This document shows positions 34,349 to 46,879 of a DNA stretch of 64,000 nt, one piece after another; position 1 is the first letter of the stretch, and every line of letters begins with the position of its first letter. A program made the translations under genes and the position numbers. Below the pieces are notes generated by a model that saw nothing but the letters and a program-made list of their open reading frames with translations, searched no databases and was not told where the DNA came from. This DNA comes from Rhizomys pruinosus (Eukaryota > Chordata > Mammalia > Rodentia > Spalacidae), in the NCBI GenBank assembly GCA_009823505.1, contig VZQC01004719.1, positions 467,206-531,205 on the forward strand, given 5' to 3'.

Positions 34349-34420
34349 ATTCAGGCCAGCTGGGGCTACAGGGAGACCCTGTCTTGAAAAAGACCAAAAA
34401 ATAAAATAAAATGAAATGAA
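34349..34420 (+). mobile_element. B1 3' fragment
   Basis: 'aggccagctggggctacagg' to 'gaccctgtcttgaaaaag' with an A-rich tail. Only the last third of B1. Confidence 0.8.
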
Positions 34421-34884
34421 AGTGGAGAGACACAGCATTAACTCCTTGAGTGGTTCCAGTTCACCCACAGAATAACTAGGGAAGCACTTGAAAAGTTCAT
34501 GATCTGAACTCTTTAGAGCTCAGTTACAGTTGAAGATAGTTTGAAGCTTTGGCTTCAGAATGACATCTGAGATGTGAAATGGGCTACATTCACCTTTACG
34601 TTTGTTCAGAATTTCAATATAAAACACAGTGGAGATGAATATACACTGACAATTTACAAGCATAAGTAGAGAAAATAGAATGTTTTTGCACATGGATGTG
34701 ATTTATTCCATTTTAGTTGCTGTTAATCTATGAAGAATATTATTGCACAAGTTATTGTGTCTCCAAATTATAATTACATTAAAATTCAATAGAAATTGTG
34801 CAATTTTGACAACCGTTGTATATAAAGGTTGAATTAATATTTATAGCAATAAACTGAAAAAATATATCTATGAAACCAAAGATA
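34421..34884. other. AT-rich single-copy DNA
   Basis: Nothing recognised. Confidence 0.5.
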
Positions 34885-35220
34885 TTTACAAAAATAATTT
34901 CAGGAAAAGAAGACTTGATATCTTGAAATTGATGGGGGAGAAAACAGGGAGTACTCTGGAATTTCTAGGCATGTGAAAGGACTTTCTGAACAGGACTCCT
35001 ATAGCTCAGAGATGAAGTCTCCACCAGGTATACATCTGACAAATGATTATTATCTGGAATACACAAACGACTAAAATAACTATTCAAAAAACAAAGGACT
35101 CAATTAAAATTTGGGTCAAGGAGTTGAACAGGGAGTTCTCAGATGAAATACAAATGGCTGAGAAATACTTTAGGAAATATTCAACATCTTAAGTCATCCG
35201 AGACATACAAATTGATTGCC
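34885..35220 (+). mobile_element. Old L1 ORF2 fragment
   Basis: 'ctgaacaggactcctatagct', 'gtatacatctgacaaatgat', 'caaaaaacaaaggactcaat' and 'caaatggctgagaaatactt' are L1 ORF2 landmarks on the plus strand. Short, no frame intact. Confidence 0.65.
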
Positions 35221-35599
35221 TATTTTAAAATCAGGTTATCATCATTGTCATTATCATCACAATTTCCTGTTGAGCTCTTTACATATTCTGTGTGTTACTT
35301 CTTTGTAAGATCATTTGCCATAATACATACTATTCTTTAGATGATCTCTTCATTTTTAGTTTCTTTTCTTGTCCTGAATCTTTGTTGTTTGATATAATTC
35401 CACTTGACACTTTTGACTTTGTTTCTTGTGCTTTTAGCAGCTTTGTCCCCTCCCCCAAATTCTTGCTTATATCAAAATCCTCATTTCTGCACCCTATGTT
35501 TTCTTCTAATCAGATTTTATAATAAAATGTTTGTTGAATTTTGAGTTGTCCTGTGTTTGATGAGAAATAGGAGTCTAGTTTTATCTTTATGAAAATCAT
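35221..35599. other. Single-copy, T-rich DNA
   Basis: Nothing recognised. A 76-codon plus frame has no domain signal. Confidence 0.45.
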
Positions 35600-36048
35600 T
35601 GTGACGGTTGATTTCAATGGCAACAGGCTACAATTTAGAACATCCTGAGTAGGGAACATCATCTGAGGAACTGTCTTAATTAATATGGAAAGACCCACAT
35701 TAAATGTGGGCAGCAACTTCTGATAGCAGAAAAAAAAAATTAAATTAACATGGGGTATGGCATAAGGGGGATTATTCTCCTTTTTCTTGTGTAGCCTTCT
35801 TTCTCCCTGGTTGGGTGTATTTTTCCCACTGGTGCTCCTGCTGTTGGGTCCTTTGCTGACATTGGAGCAGTGTTGCCAGGGTTCTATCATGGACTGAAAC
35901 ACCCAGACCTATGGACTGAGCATGTACTGAATTCTCAGCCCTCCAGAGTGATCCAGCTGTTACTACTTTGAAGTAAAGCTCATTAATAAATTCTTTTAAA
36001 AATATCCATTCTGGCTGTTCTGTTCCTCTACAGAACTCTGACTAATCT
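35600..36048 (+). mobile_element. ERVL-type LTR, diverged
   Basis: Starts tgtgacggttgatttc, contains 'cccacattaaatgtgggcag', and ends 'acagaactctgactaatctc'. Distant relative of the 11750 LTR. Solo LTR. Confidence 0.65.
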
Positions 36049-36049
36049 C

Positions 36050-36340
36050 TGACCAGAGATTTGGTCCTTCTGGAAACATATGTTTTTGATTTCTTTAAAA
36101 AAAAAATCTATTGGCAATGGACAAGTTTACGGGTCCTGTTTTTTATTCCATTGGCCTGTAAGTCTATTTTTATGCTGCTGTTGTGCTATTTACTAATTCT
36201 TATTTATTGTTGTCAATGCTGCTGCACATTTATTTCTTTTCAGATAATTCCATATTGGTATATAGGAGCACTACTGATTTTTGCATTGTTCTTATTTGTA
36301 AGTGAAAGATTTATGAGTACAACAGCTACATAGTGCATGG
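36050..36340 (-). mobile_element. Diverged L1 ORF2 fragment
   Basis: 'attccattggcctgtaagtc' followed by 'tatttttatgctgctgttg' is the complement of a standard L1 ORF2 stretch. The rest is decayed. Confidence 0.5.
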
Positions 36341-36593
36341 CTAATATTACTTAAGAATTTTAAATGTATTTATAGCTTTCAGCCATATTTATGTATACTC
36401 TCTTAATGAATATTCTATAACATATCTTGTTACTACCAAAGCCAGGACTGACAGTGGCTGATTTTGCTTTTGTGCAAAAGAAAATTTCTATGTAACTAGT
36501 AGAGTAAATTACAGAACTGTGAACTTTAGTGAACATTGACACTCTCATATATTAATGTTTGCCATTGCATCAATTTAAAACAAAACTACATTC

Positions 36594-36852
36594 GGGGCTG
36601 GAGCGATGGCCTAGCGGTTAAGAGCGCCGACTGCTCTTGCAGAGGACCCGAGTTCGATCCCCAGCACCCACATGGCGGCCGAGAGCCGTCTGAAACTCCA
36701 ATTCCAGGAGAACTCCAGTTCCAGGGGAGTCCGACGCCCTCTTCTGACCTCCGCGGCATTGCACGTCACGGGTGCACAGACTTGCATGCACACAATACAA
36801 TCATACACGTACGGAAATAAAAAAAAAAAACAAAAAAAACAAAAAACAAAAA
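36594..36852 (+). mobile_element. B2 SINE, youngest-looking copy
   Basis: Flanked by aaaactacatt (36582-36592 and 36853-36863). Duplicated-box subtype with the most CpGs kept in this window (gagcgatgg, tagcggtt, agcgccgac, ggcggccgag, gtccgacg, ccgcgg, cacgtcacggg). Long A-rich tail with CAAAAA interruptions. Confidence 0.97.
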
Positions 36853-37084
36853 AAAACTACATTTAAAATAGATGATTGCTGGTGGAGACTAGTATCAGCT
36901 TGTATGTTATCACTTTAATCCAAAGTTGTTTAATATGCTAATGGACAGTAATAGACTATTCTTTCGTATGTGCATATTGACAGATCAAAAGCATCTCATC
37001 TCCTTCTGAAGATTTTAGATGAAAGCAAAGACTCCAGGGGATGAATCCACACCAAGAGCACTTGGGAGGCATGAGTTGGATTCT

Positions 37085-37270
37085 ATAGACCCCTGAAAAC
37101 AAACAAAGGAACAAACAACAACAACAATAACAACAACTAAATAAAGAGTAAAGGACATATAATTTTGGAGAACATGAAGTTAAGATGGGTTTTGGGAAGT
37201 TAGTAGAGAGGGAAGATATTCCAAATGATATAAAAATACAATGTAAAAAATATTAGAATCAATTAAAAAC
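37085..37270 (+). mobile_element. L1 3' UTR end
   Basis: 'ggacatataattttggagaa' through 'gagagggaagatattccaaa' and 'aaaaatacaatgtaaaaaat', the L1 3'-end order, then an A-rich tail. Confidence 0.5.
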
Positions 37271-37431
37271 ATTTTATTTTATTTTATTGGTCTTTTTGAG
37301 ACAGGGTCTCCCTGTAGCCCCAGATGGCCTGGAAATTGCTATGTAGACCAGACTGGCCTTGAACTCACAGAGATCTGCATGACTCTGCCTCCTGAGCTCT
37401 GAGATTAAAGGTGTGAACCACAATGGCTGGT
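37271..37431 (-). mobile_element. B1 SINE
   Basis: (ATTTT)n tail, then the complement of B1 from 'gtctttttgagacagggtct' to 'accacaatggctggtct'. Confidence 0.92.
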
Positions 37432-38731
37432 CTAAAATATATATTTTTTAAATATGACAGGATGATCATTGATGGGAAATCCCCTGCTCTCACCATGTCT
37501 TTGAGAGCTGAACCTCAACTGTTTTGAACCATAGAGTTGGCATCAGGAAACAGACTGGGTACTGGATAAGAAGGTACTGCTTTAAAGTTGCCCAAGCCTT
37601 GCATCTCTGTGTGGCTGTCTTATAGGGAAGGTAGTATTTACCCACTGCGTCGTGCAGCTTTATTTTCCATTTCCTCTACCAGTTTCTCAGTACCAAAGTA
37701 TCCTAACATGATGTCATGAGATGACATGAGTGTCTCTTCAACTTGAAATGACTTTTCAGAGTTCTCAGAATCTGTCTTTCTTTTTTTTTTTTTTTTACTT
37801 TGTATAATAATTTAATTAATAACATGTCGAAAAAAGAAAAGTATTTTCCTTCACGTTTTGCACCACTTTTGATTTTCTTTTTTTATGTTTAGGAATTCAC
37901 ATTTTCCCCTTTAATTTTATATTACTCTAAATTATTAATACATATCTTCCACCCATATACATTAATTACCATGTATGAAAATAAGTGGTAAGATAATTAT
38001 CGGGCCCATTAAGAGATTCACATTATAACAGCACCATTGTTTTCTGATAGAAACAAATATAATAATAACATTGCTCAGCTTGCCTTTCAACTGGGAATTT
38101 CATGCTAGCATCCACAAATGAGGGAAGCCATTCCCTATTTGTTTTTTGGGACTGTGTTACTTTATTTAGCATAATGGCTTCAAGTTCCATCCATTCACCT
38201 GCAAATCTCATGATGTCATCATTCTTTACCACTGCATAGAACTCCATTGTGTAGATGTACCAGATTTTTGTTATCCAGTCATCAGTTGAGGGGCATTTGG
38301 GTTAGTTCCAGCTTTTTGTTATGAAGAGAGCTGCAATAAAAATAGATGTGCGTGTATCTTTGCAGTAGGATGAGTCTTGTGGGTATATACCCAGAACTGG
38401 TATGGTTAGGTCAGGTGTTAGGCTCATTTTGAGTTTTTAAGGGTTCTCCACACTGCTTTCCACAGTGGTTGTACCAGTTTACATTCCCACCAGCAGTGGA
38501 TGAGTGTTCCCCTTTTCCCACAACCTCTCCAGCATTTGGTGTCTTTCATTTTCTTTATCATAGCCAGTCTTATTGGAGTGAAATTAATTTCCATTTCCTT
38601 AATTATTAAGGATGTTGAACAATTTTAAAGATGTTTCTCTTTGCTTCCTCACTGGTGAAGTCTCTGTCTGGCTCTTTACTCCATCTCTTGAGTGAGCCAT
38701 TTGTTTTCTTCTTTGTTTTTTGAGTAGTTTG

Positions 38732-39091
38732 TGTATTAGTCACTTTTCTGTTGCTGTGATAAAACACCATGACCAAAGGAACTTATAAAAGGAAGAGTTT
38801 ATTTGAGCTTACCATTGACGGTTCCAGGGAATTAAGAGTCCATTGTGGCGGGAGGCATGGCAGCTGGATCTGGAGCAGCACGCCGAGGGTCACATCTCGC
38901 AAAGAGCACAGGAAGCAGAGAGAGGGCGACTAGAGACCACGAGGCTTGTTAAACTCACTAAGCCTGTCCCCAGTGACATACTTCCTCTAGCATGGCCACA
39001 CCTTCTAAGACCTCCAAAAACAGTGACACCAACTGGAGACAAATGTCTGAATACTTAAAGCCTATGGGGGACACTCATTCAAACCACCACA
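38732..39091 (-). mobile_element. Solo MaLR LTR in the older L1
   Basis: Complement of the tgtggtggtttgaatga family (ends 'attcaaaccaccaca'). L1 text 'gagtagtttg' stops at 38731 and resumes 'tttgtatactctgg' at 39092, giving a 4-bp repeat tttg; a fifth base is not matched. Same family as 9080 and 18947. Confidence 0.92.
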
Positions 39092-39822
39092 TTTGTATAC
39101 TCTGGATCTTAATGCTCTGTCAGATGTATCACTGGTGAAGGTTTCCTCCCACTCTGTGGGTTTTCTCTTCACTTCCTTCATTGTTTCTTTCGCTGTACAA
39201 AAGCTTTTGAGTTTAATGAGGTTCCACTTGTCAATTATCCACCTTATTTCCTGTGCAGTGGCTATTTGATTTAGAAAATCTTTTCTTACTCTTATGTCTT
39301 GTAGATTTCTACCAACATGTTTTTCTATCACCTTCAGAGTTTCAGGTTTCGGGTTGAGATCTTTGATCCACTTGGAGTTGATTTTTGTGCAGAGTGGTAG
39401 GTAGGGATTTAATTTTGTTCTACAAATGCTGATCCAATTTAGCCATCACCACTTGCTGAAAATGCTATCTTTCTTACAATGAATATTTTTGGCCCCTTTG
39501 AAGTGGCTGAAATTGTATGAGCTCAAGTTTGGATCTTCAATTTTGTTCCATTGGCCAACAGGTCCGTTTTTGTGCCAGTGCCAGGCTGTCTTTATGGCTA
39601 TAGCCCTGTAATAGTGCTTGAACTCTGGTAATGTGATTCCCCCTGTATTGCATTTTTTGCTCAGGGTTGCTTTAGCTATTTAGGGTCTTTTGTTTTTACA
39701 TATGAATTTAAGGATTTTTTTTCCAAGTCTGTAAAGAAACTCATGGTGATTTTAATTGGGATTGCATTGAATCTGTATATTAATTTGGGTGGAATGGACA
39801 TTTTTACTATATTAATTTTTCT

Positions 39823-40076
39823 TTTTTTTAAACAATTTTTAAAATTTTATTTATTTCTGTATGTGTATGAATGTACTGTCTGCATGCAAGTTTGTGCACC
39901 CATGTCGTGCAATGCTGTGGAGGTCAGAAGAGGGTGTCGGATTCCCCTGGAACTGGAGTTCTGCTGGAATTGGAGTTTCAGATGGTTCTCGGCTGCCATG
40001 TGGGTGCTGGATATTGAACCTGGGTCCTCTGTAAGAGTGGTAGGCGCTCTTAACTGCTAAGCCATCTCTCCAGCCC
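39823..40076 (-). mobile_element. B2 SINE in the older L1, duplicated-box subtype
   Basis: Perfect 16-bp duplication ctatattaatttttct at 39807-39822 and 40077-40092 (first base ambiguous with the SINE end). Confidence 0.97.
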
Positions 40077-40208
40077 CTATATTAATTTTTCTAATCCATG
40101 AGCATTGGGAGTTTTTTCCCCATCTTTTGATGCCATCTTCAATCATCTTCAGGGGTTTAAAATTTTTATTGTAGAGATCTTTGGTGTCTTTTGTTAGGTT
40201 TTTTTCCT

Positions 40209-40260
40209 AGGTATTTTATTTATTTATTTATTTATTATTATTTATTTATTTATTTATTTG
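40209..40260. repeat. (TTTA)n tract inside L1 ORF2
   Basis: Tetranucleotide expansion within the ORF2 sequence after 'cctaggtattttatt'. The paralogous position at 43320 has no expansion, so it arose after insertion. Confidence 0.9.
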
Positions 40261-41891
40261 AGGCTGCTGTGAATGGGGATGTCTCTTTATATTCATTCTC
40301 CAGTTGCTTATTATTGGTGTAAAAAAAGGATACTGATTTTTCCATCTTAATTTTGTATCCTGCCACTTTTCTGAAACACTTAGTCATTTCTATGAGTGTT
40401 CTGGTGGAGTTTTTTAACATGCCTTAGGTAAACTATCATATCATCTATAAAAAGGGATAGTTTGACTTCCTCTTTTCCAATTAGTACTCCTTTAATTCCC
40501 CTTTTTGCTTTACTACCCTAGCTAGCTTTTCTAATACTATATTGAATAAGAGTGACAATAGGAGACAGGGTTGCTGGGTTCCTGCTCTTAAGGGGAATGC
40601 TTCTAATTTTTCTCCATTTAGGATGTTGTTGGCTGTGGGTTTGCTGTATATGACTTTGATATCATTGAGGAATGTTCCCTTCAGTCCAATTCCCTTTAGA
40701 ACTTTAAACATGAAGGGATGCTGGATCTTGTCAAAGTCTTTTTCTGCATCAATTGAGATGACTGTGTGATTTTTATCTTTCAGTCAGTCCATTTATGTGT
40801 TTTATATTTATTGATTTACATATGTTGAAACATCTCTGCATGTCTAGTATGAATCTGATTTGATTATGATGGATTTTTTTTATGTGGGTTCGTGTGCAAT
40901 TTGTAAGTATTTTGTTGGGAATTTTTGCATTTGTGTTCATTAATGAGATGGGTCTATAGTTTTCTTCTTTGTTTGTGTCTTTGCCTGGTTTGGGTATTTA
41001 GATTGATGCTGGCTTCATAGAAGGAATTTGGTTGATTTCCCTTCATTTGTATCCTTCTGAAAAGTTTGAGTAGTAAAGGTTGTAAGACCCCTTTAAGTGT
41101 TATATAGAATTCTGCCTTCAAACCTTCTGGGCCTGGACTTTTTTTAGTTGGGAGGTTTTTTATTAAGTCTTCAATTTCCTCATATGTTATGGGTCTGTTC
41201 AATCTGTCAATCTCTTCTTGGTTAAGCTTTGCTGATTCCCAGGATTTCAGATAGTCATCCACTTCTCTTACATTTTCAAGCTTTACTAGTAGAGTATAGG
41301 TTTTTGAAGTATTCTCATATGATCATCTGGATCGTTTCTTTATCTCTTGTGATGTTTCCCTTTTCATCATGAATACTATTAATTTGGAGTTGCTCTTTCT
41401 TTCTTTGGTTAATTGGGCTAGAGGTCTGTCTATTTTGTTTATCTTCTCAAAGAACCAGCTTTTGGATTTGTTGATTTTTTAAAAATTGTTTTCATTGTTT
41501 CTATTTCATTGATTTCTGCTGTGATTTTTGTTATTTCTTCCTGTCTATTGGGTTTAGGGTCCATTTGTTTTTGTCTCTCATGTGTTTTTACCTGCAGTGT
41601 TAGATCATTTATTTGCTCCCTTTCTGTTTATTTTTTTAATGTGGGCACTTAGGGCTATAAATTTCCCCCTTAGGACTGCTTTTAAAGTCTCCCACAGGTT
41701 TTGTTGTGTTGTATTGTCTTTTTTATTTAGTTTCATGAATACTTTTATTTCATTTTTTAATTAATTAATTAATTAATTAATTAATGGATTCACAATATAA
41801 GAGCGCAGTTGTTTTCAGAACACATTAACATTGCTCAGTTTGCCATACAATTAGGTAATTGGTGCTAGCATCCACAGATGAGGGATAGCAT

Positions 41892-44800
41892 TCATCGTTT
41901 GTTTTTCTGGGACTGTATTACTTCACTTAGCATGATATCTTCTAGCTCCATCCATTTACCTGCAAAGTTCATGATGTCATCTTTCTTTACCACTGCATAG
42001 AACTCCATTGTGTAGATGTACCACATTTCCTCTATCCACTCATCAGTTGAGGGCCACTTGGGTTGGTTCCAACTATTTGCTATTGTGAAGAGAGCTCCAA
42101 TAAACATGGCTGTGCAATTATCTCTGTGGTAAGATGAGTCTTGTGTGTATATACCCAGGTGTGGTATGACTGGGTCAGGTGCTGTGTCTTCCAAGGGTTG
42201 TCCACACTGCTTTCCATAGTGGCTATGTGAGTTTACATTCCCACCAGCAGTGGATGAGTGTTCCCCTTTCAACACAACCTCTTCAGCACTTGGTACCATT
42301 TGTTTTCTTGATACTAGCCAGTCTTATGAGAGTGAGATTATATCTCATAAAGTGGTTTTAATTTGAATTTCCTTAATTATTGAGCACTTTTGAAGATGTT
42401 TCTCAGCCATCTCTAATTCCTCACTTGTGAAGTCTCTGTTCAGCTCTTTGCTCCATCTTTTGAGTGGGTCATTTGTTTTCATTCTTCTTTGCTTTTTGAG
42501 TAGTTTATATATTCTGGAAATCAATGCTTTGTCAGATTATCTGTGGTGAAGGTTTCCTCCCACACTGTGGGTTTTCTGTTCACTTCCTTGATTGTTTTGT
42601 CAATTGTCAACCTTAATTCTTGTGTAGCTGCTGTCGAATTTAGGAATTCTTTTCCTATGCCTTTGTCTTGTAGGCTGCTGCCAACTTTTTCTTGTATTGC
42701 CTTCAGAGTTTTGGGTTCCACATTAAGGTCTTTTATCCATCTGGAGTTGACTTTTGTACAGGGTGAGAAGTAGGGGTTTAATCTCATCTTCTACAAGTGG
42801 TGATCCAGTTTCACCAACACTACTTGCTGAAGATGCTGTCTTTCCTCCACTGTGTCTTCTTGGACCGTTTGTCAAATATGAGGTGGCTGAAATTGTATGT
42901 GCTCAAGTTTGGATCTTCAGTTTTGTTCCATTGGTCAATAGGTCTGTTTTTGTGCCAGTACCAAGCTGTTTTTATGACCATAGCCCTGTAGTATAGTTTG
43001 AAATCTGGTATAGAGATCCCCCCCCTATATTACTCTTTTCACTCAGGGTTGCTTTGGCTATTCTGGGTCTTTTGTTTTTCCAAATAAATTTAAGGACTTT
43101 TTTTTTCCAAGCCTGTGAAGAAACTCTTGGGTATTTTAATTGGGATTACATTAAGTCTATACAAGAGTTTGGGTAGAATGGACATTTTTTCTATGTTAAT
43201 TTTCCCAATCTATGAGCATGGGAGGTTTTTCCATCTTCTGATGTCTTCTTTAATTTCTTTCTTTAAGGGTTTAAATTTTTTATTGTAGAGATCTTTGGTG
43301 TCTTTGGTTAGGTTTGTTCCTAGGTATTTTATTGTTTTTGAGGCTATTGTGAGTGGGAAGTTCTCCTTGTATTCCTTCTTCTGTTGCTTGTCGTTAGTGT
43401 AAAGAAAGGCTACTGATTTTTCTAGGTTAATTTGTATCCTGCCACTTTACTGAAATTATTAATCGTTTCTAGGAGTTTTCTGGTGTAGTTTTTAGCATCT
43501 TAACTAAACAATCATATAATCGGCAAAAAGGATAGCTTGATTTCCTCTTTTCCAATTAGTACTCCTTTAATTTCCTTTTCTTGCCTTATTGCCCTAGACA
43601 GTGTTTCAAACACTATATTGAAGAGGAGTAGTGGCAGGGAGCAGTCTTCCCAAGTTCCTAACTTTAAGGGGAATGCTTCTGTTGGTTCTCCATTTAGGAT
43701 GATATTGGCTGTGGGTTTCCTGTATATGGCTTAGATTACATTGAGGAATGATCCCTCCAGCCCAATTCCCTCTAGGACTTTAAGCATGAAGGGATGCTGG
43801 ATTTTGTCAAAGGCTTTTTCTGCATCAATTGAGATGATTGTGTGGTTTTTGTCTTTCAGTCCATTTATTTGTTTTATGATATTTATTGATTTTTGTATGT
43901 TGAACTATACCTGCATCTCTGGTATGAATCCAATGTGGTCATGATGGATGATCTTCTTAATGTGGGTCTGTATGCAGTTTGCAAGTGTTTTGTTGAGAAT
44001 TTTTGCATCTGTATTTATTATTGAGATGGCTCTACAGTTCTCCTTTTTGGTTGTGTCTTTGCCTGGTTTTGGTAATAGAGTGATTCTGGCTACATAGAAG
44101 GAATTTGGGAGAATTCCTTCTGCTTGTATCCTTCTGAGCAATTTGAGTAATAATGGTTGTAAGTCTTTTTGAAATGTTTTATAGAATTCTGCTGTGAAAC
44201 CATCTGGGCCTGGGCTTTTTTTTTAGTTGGGAAGTTTCTTATTTCATCTTCAACTTCTTCATATATTATGGGTCTGTTTAAGCTGTTGATCTCTTCTTGG
44301 TTAAGCTTTGGCGATTCCCAGGATTTCAGATATTCATCCATTTCTCCTAGGCTTTCAAATTTAGTAGATTATAGGTTTTTGAAGTATTCCTATATGATTG
44401 TCTGGATCTTTTCATTGTCTGCTTTGATATTTCCCTTTTCATCATGGATTCTATTTATTTGGAGTTGTTCTTTATTTTTGTTACCTGGGCTAGAGGTCTA
44501 TCTATCTTGTTTATTCTCTCAAAGAACCAACTTTTGGATTCATTGATTTTTTTTTGTATGGTTTTCTTTGTTTCTATTTCATTGATTTCTGCTCTGATTT
44601 TTTTTATTTCTTCCTGTCTGTTGCATTTAGGTTTCATTTGTTGTTGTCTCTCAAGTGCTTTTAGCGGCAGTGTTAGATCATTCACTTGTGCTCTTTGTGT
44701 TTTTCTAATGTAGGCACCCAGGGCTATAAACTTCCCTCTTAGGACTGCTTTTAAAGTATCCCATAGGTTTTGTCATGTCGTATTATCATTGTCATTCAGT

Positions 44801-45634
44801 TCTAGGAATGCTTTTATTTCTTTCTTTATCTCTTCCTTGACCCATTAATTATTCAGGAGTGTGTTGTTTAGTCTACATGTGTTCTTGTAAATATTAGGGC
44901 TTATCCTGGTGTTTATATTGAGCTTTATTGCACTGTGGTCTGATAGAATGCATAAAATTATTTCAATATTTTTGTATTTGTGGAGGTATTTTCTGTGTCC
45001 CAGTATATGGTTGATTTTGGAGAATGTTCTGTGGGGTGCTGAGTAGAAAGTTTATTCTCTGGTATTAGGGTAGAATACTCAGTAGAGGTCTATGAGGTCC
45101 ATTTGGTGTATCATATAGTTCAGTTCAGATGACTCTCTGTTTATTCTTTGTCCAGTTGATCTGTCTCAAGGGCTCAGTGTGGTTTTGAAGTCCCCTACTA
45201 TGAGTGTGCTGTGTGGTCAATCTGTGCCTTGAGGTCCTGGAGAATTGTCTTTATAAAGTTTGGTGCACCAGAGTTTGGGGCATATATATTCATGATTGTG
45301 AAATCTTCATGGTCAATTGTTCCTTTGTAATGACCTTCTTTGTCTCTTCTGATTTCTTTTACTTTGAAGTCTATTTTGTCTGATATTAAAATAGCATCAC
45401 CTGTTTTCTTTTTGGTACCATTTGCTTGGAATATTTTTTCCATCCTTTCACTTTAAGTTGGTGCCTATACTTGAGGGTAAGATGTATTTCTTGTAGACAG
45501 TATATAGGTGGGTTCTGTTTCCGAATCCAGTCTCCTAGTCTATATCTTTTGATTGGGGAGTTTAGTCCATTAATATTTAAGGTTATAACTGAAAGATGTG
45601 TGTTGCTTCCTTTCGCTTTGTTATCCATTTGCAT
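41892..45634 (-). pseudogene. Younger L1 ORF2 (endonuclease/RT), inactivated
   Basis: Endonuclease start at 45634-45386 ('SVITLNINGLNSPIKR', 'IYCLQEIH'); the frame shifts near 45400, continuing at 45443-45198 ('IMNIYAPNSGAPNF'). Linker at 44341-44090, RT start at 44141-43905 ('[19 protein letters not shown]'). RT active-site box reads F-A-D-Y (complement of 43516-43527), so the second catalytic Asp is lost. The C-terminus 42299-41892 ends in 'GKWMELEDIMLSEVIQSQKNK'. Its Cys box is damaged ('EHSSTAGG' where the first copy has a Cys-Trp-Trp pattern). Confidence 0.9.
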
Positions 45635-45689
45635 TTTTGGTCTAGGTTTCTACTTCCCCAGTTATGCTTTTATTAATTTCTTTTTCTAG

Positions 45690-46875
45690 GTGCCTGGAGA
45701 TAGTTGCTCGTTTCTTTTGTCCTTTGCATTGCTTCAGGTATTCTCTGAAGCATTGGTTCTCCAGACATGTATTCTATCATCTTGTTTATGTTATGGAAGA
45801 TTTTTCTCTCTCCTTCAACTACAATTTACATTTTTGCTGGATATATTAACCTGGGTTGGCATCTATAGTGTTTAACACTGGGAATGCTTTGCTTCATGTT
45901 CTTCTTGCTTTCATAGTTTGCACTGAGAAGTCAATTGTAATTCTGATGTATTTCCCCTTATATGTAGCTTGTTGTTTTTCTCTTGTGGCTTTCAGAATTT
46001 TGTCTTTGTTTTGGGAGTCTAACATTTTAACTATGAGATGGCATGGGGAGTTTCTTTTGTGATCTTGTCTGTTTGGAGTTCTATGTGCTTTGTGTATTTG
46101 TATTGGTTTATCGTTTTTTAGTTTGAAGAAATTTTCATCTATTTTTCTGTTGAAGATCTGATCAATACCATTCTCTTGGGATTTTTCTCCTTCCTCTATT
46201 ACTATGATGCAGAGGTTTGATCTGTTCATAATGTCCCACAATTCCTGGTTGTTCCACTTTTGTGTATTTTTAAATTTTTCATAATCTTTACTTGAGGTGT
46301 TTAGTTGTTCTGTGTTATCTTCCAGATCTGATATCTTTGTTCTGCTTCCACCATTCTACTTCTGAGGCTTTTCCCATTCCTTTCCTCTCGTTTGGATGAG
46401 TGTTCAATTTCCTTTTTCATTTTATCCTGTGACTTCTTTAGTATTTCCACTTCCTTTTGGAGTTTCCCAATCTCTTCCTGTAGCTCTTTGCTCCACTGGT
46501 TGATTTCCTCTTTTATTTCAACAAGGGATCTTTTCACTGTTTCCACTTCTTTCTGGAATTTGTCATTCTTTCCTTCTAGTTATTTCTGGTGTTTGCCATT
46601 CTCTCTCTCTCTAGGTCCTTCTTGAGTTTTTCATTCTCACTCCTTAGTTCTCTGACTTGTCCTTTATATTCTTTGATTTCTTTGAATATGTCTGCAATTT
46701 TTCCTCTAAGATCTGTGTCTTGGCTCTTCCCCAGGGGGATCCCACTGTAGGAAGCTCCCACAGGGTTGGTAGAGCTTGGTGTGGAATTATTCTGAACCTT
46801 TCCCATGTTGTCCCTTTGTCGTGTCCCTAGTTTGTGGGTTTCTCTTTGCCTGTATTCCAATGTGAATCCCTTCAC
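45690..46875 (-). pseudogene. Younger L1 ORF1, inactivated
   Basis: ORF1p is the RNA-binding chaperone of L1 particles. N-terminal and coiled-coil parts are in frames 46875-46576 and 46546-46301. The coiled coil is rich in Glu/Lys/Leu ('ELRSENEKLKKDLERER', 'ELQEEIGKLQKEVEILKKS'). The RRM/C-terminal part is at 46241-45894 and keeps 'RTPNRQDHKRNSPCHLIVK' and 'YIRITIDFSVQTMKARR'. At least two frame changes separate the parts. Upstream Met at 46875 or 46806; the start is not decidable. Confidence 0.88.
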
Positions 46876-46879
46876 TCTG

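Larger units (their letters stand above)
38030..41745 (-). pseudogene. Older L1 ORF2, C-terminal and RT part
   Basis: ORF2p encodes endonuclease and reverse transcriptase for target-primed integration. Here the RT and C-terminal parts are spread over several frames. The active-site box reads F-I-D-D (complement of 40440-40451), so both aspartates are present but the usual Ala is Ile. The linker before RT is readable at 40954-41262 ('NRPITYEEIEDLIKNLP'). The C-terminal part is interrupted by the MaLR LTR at 38732. Several stops and frameshifts. Confidence 0.85.

Noticed and set aside
35143..35522. Overlapping T-rich frames with hydrophobic translations that look membrane-like
   Set aside because: T-rich DNA translates to Phe/Leu/Ser-rich strings; no start context or domain support.
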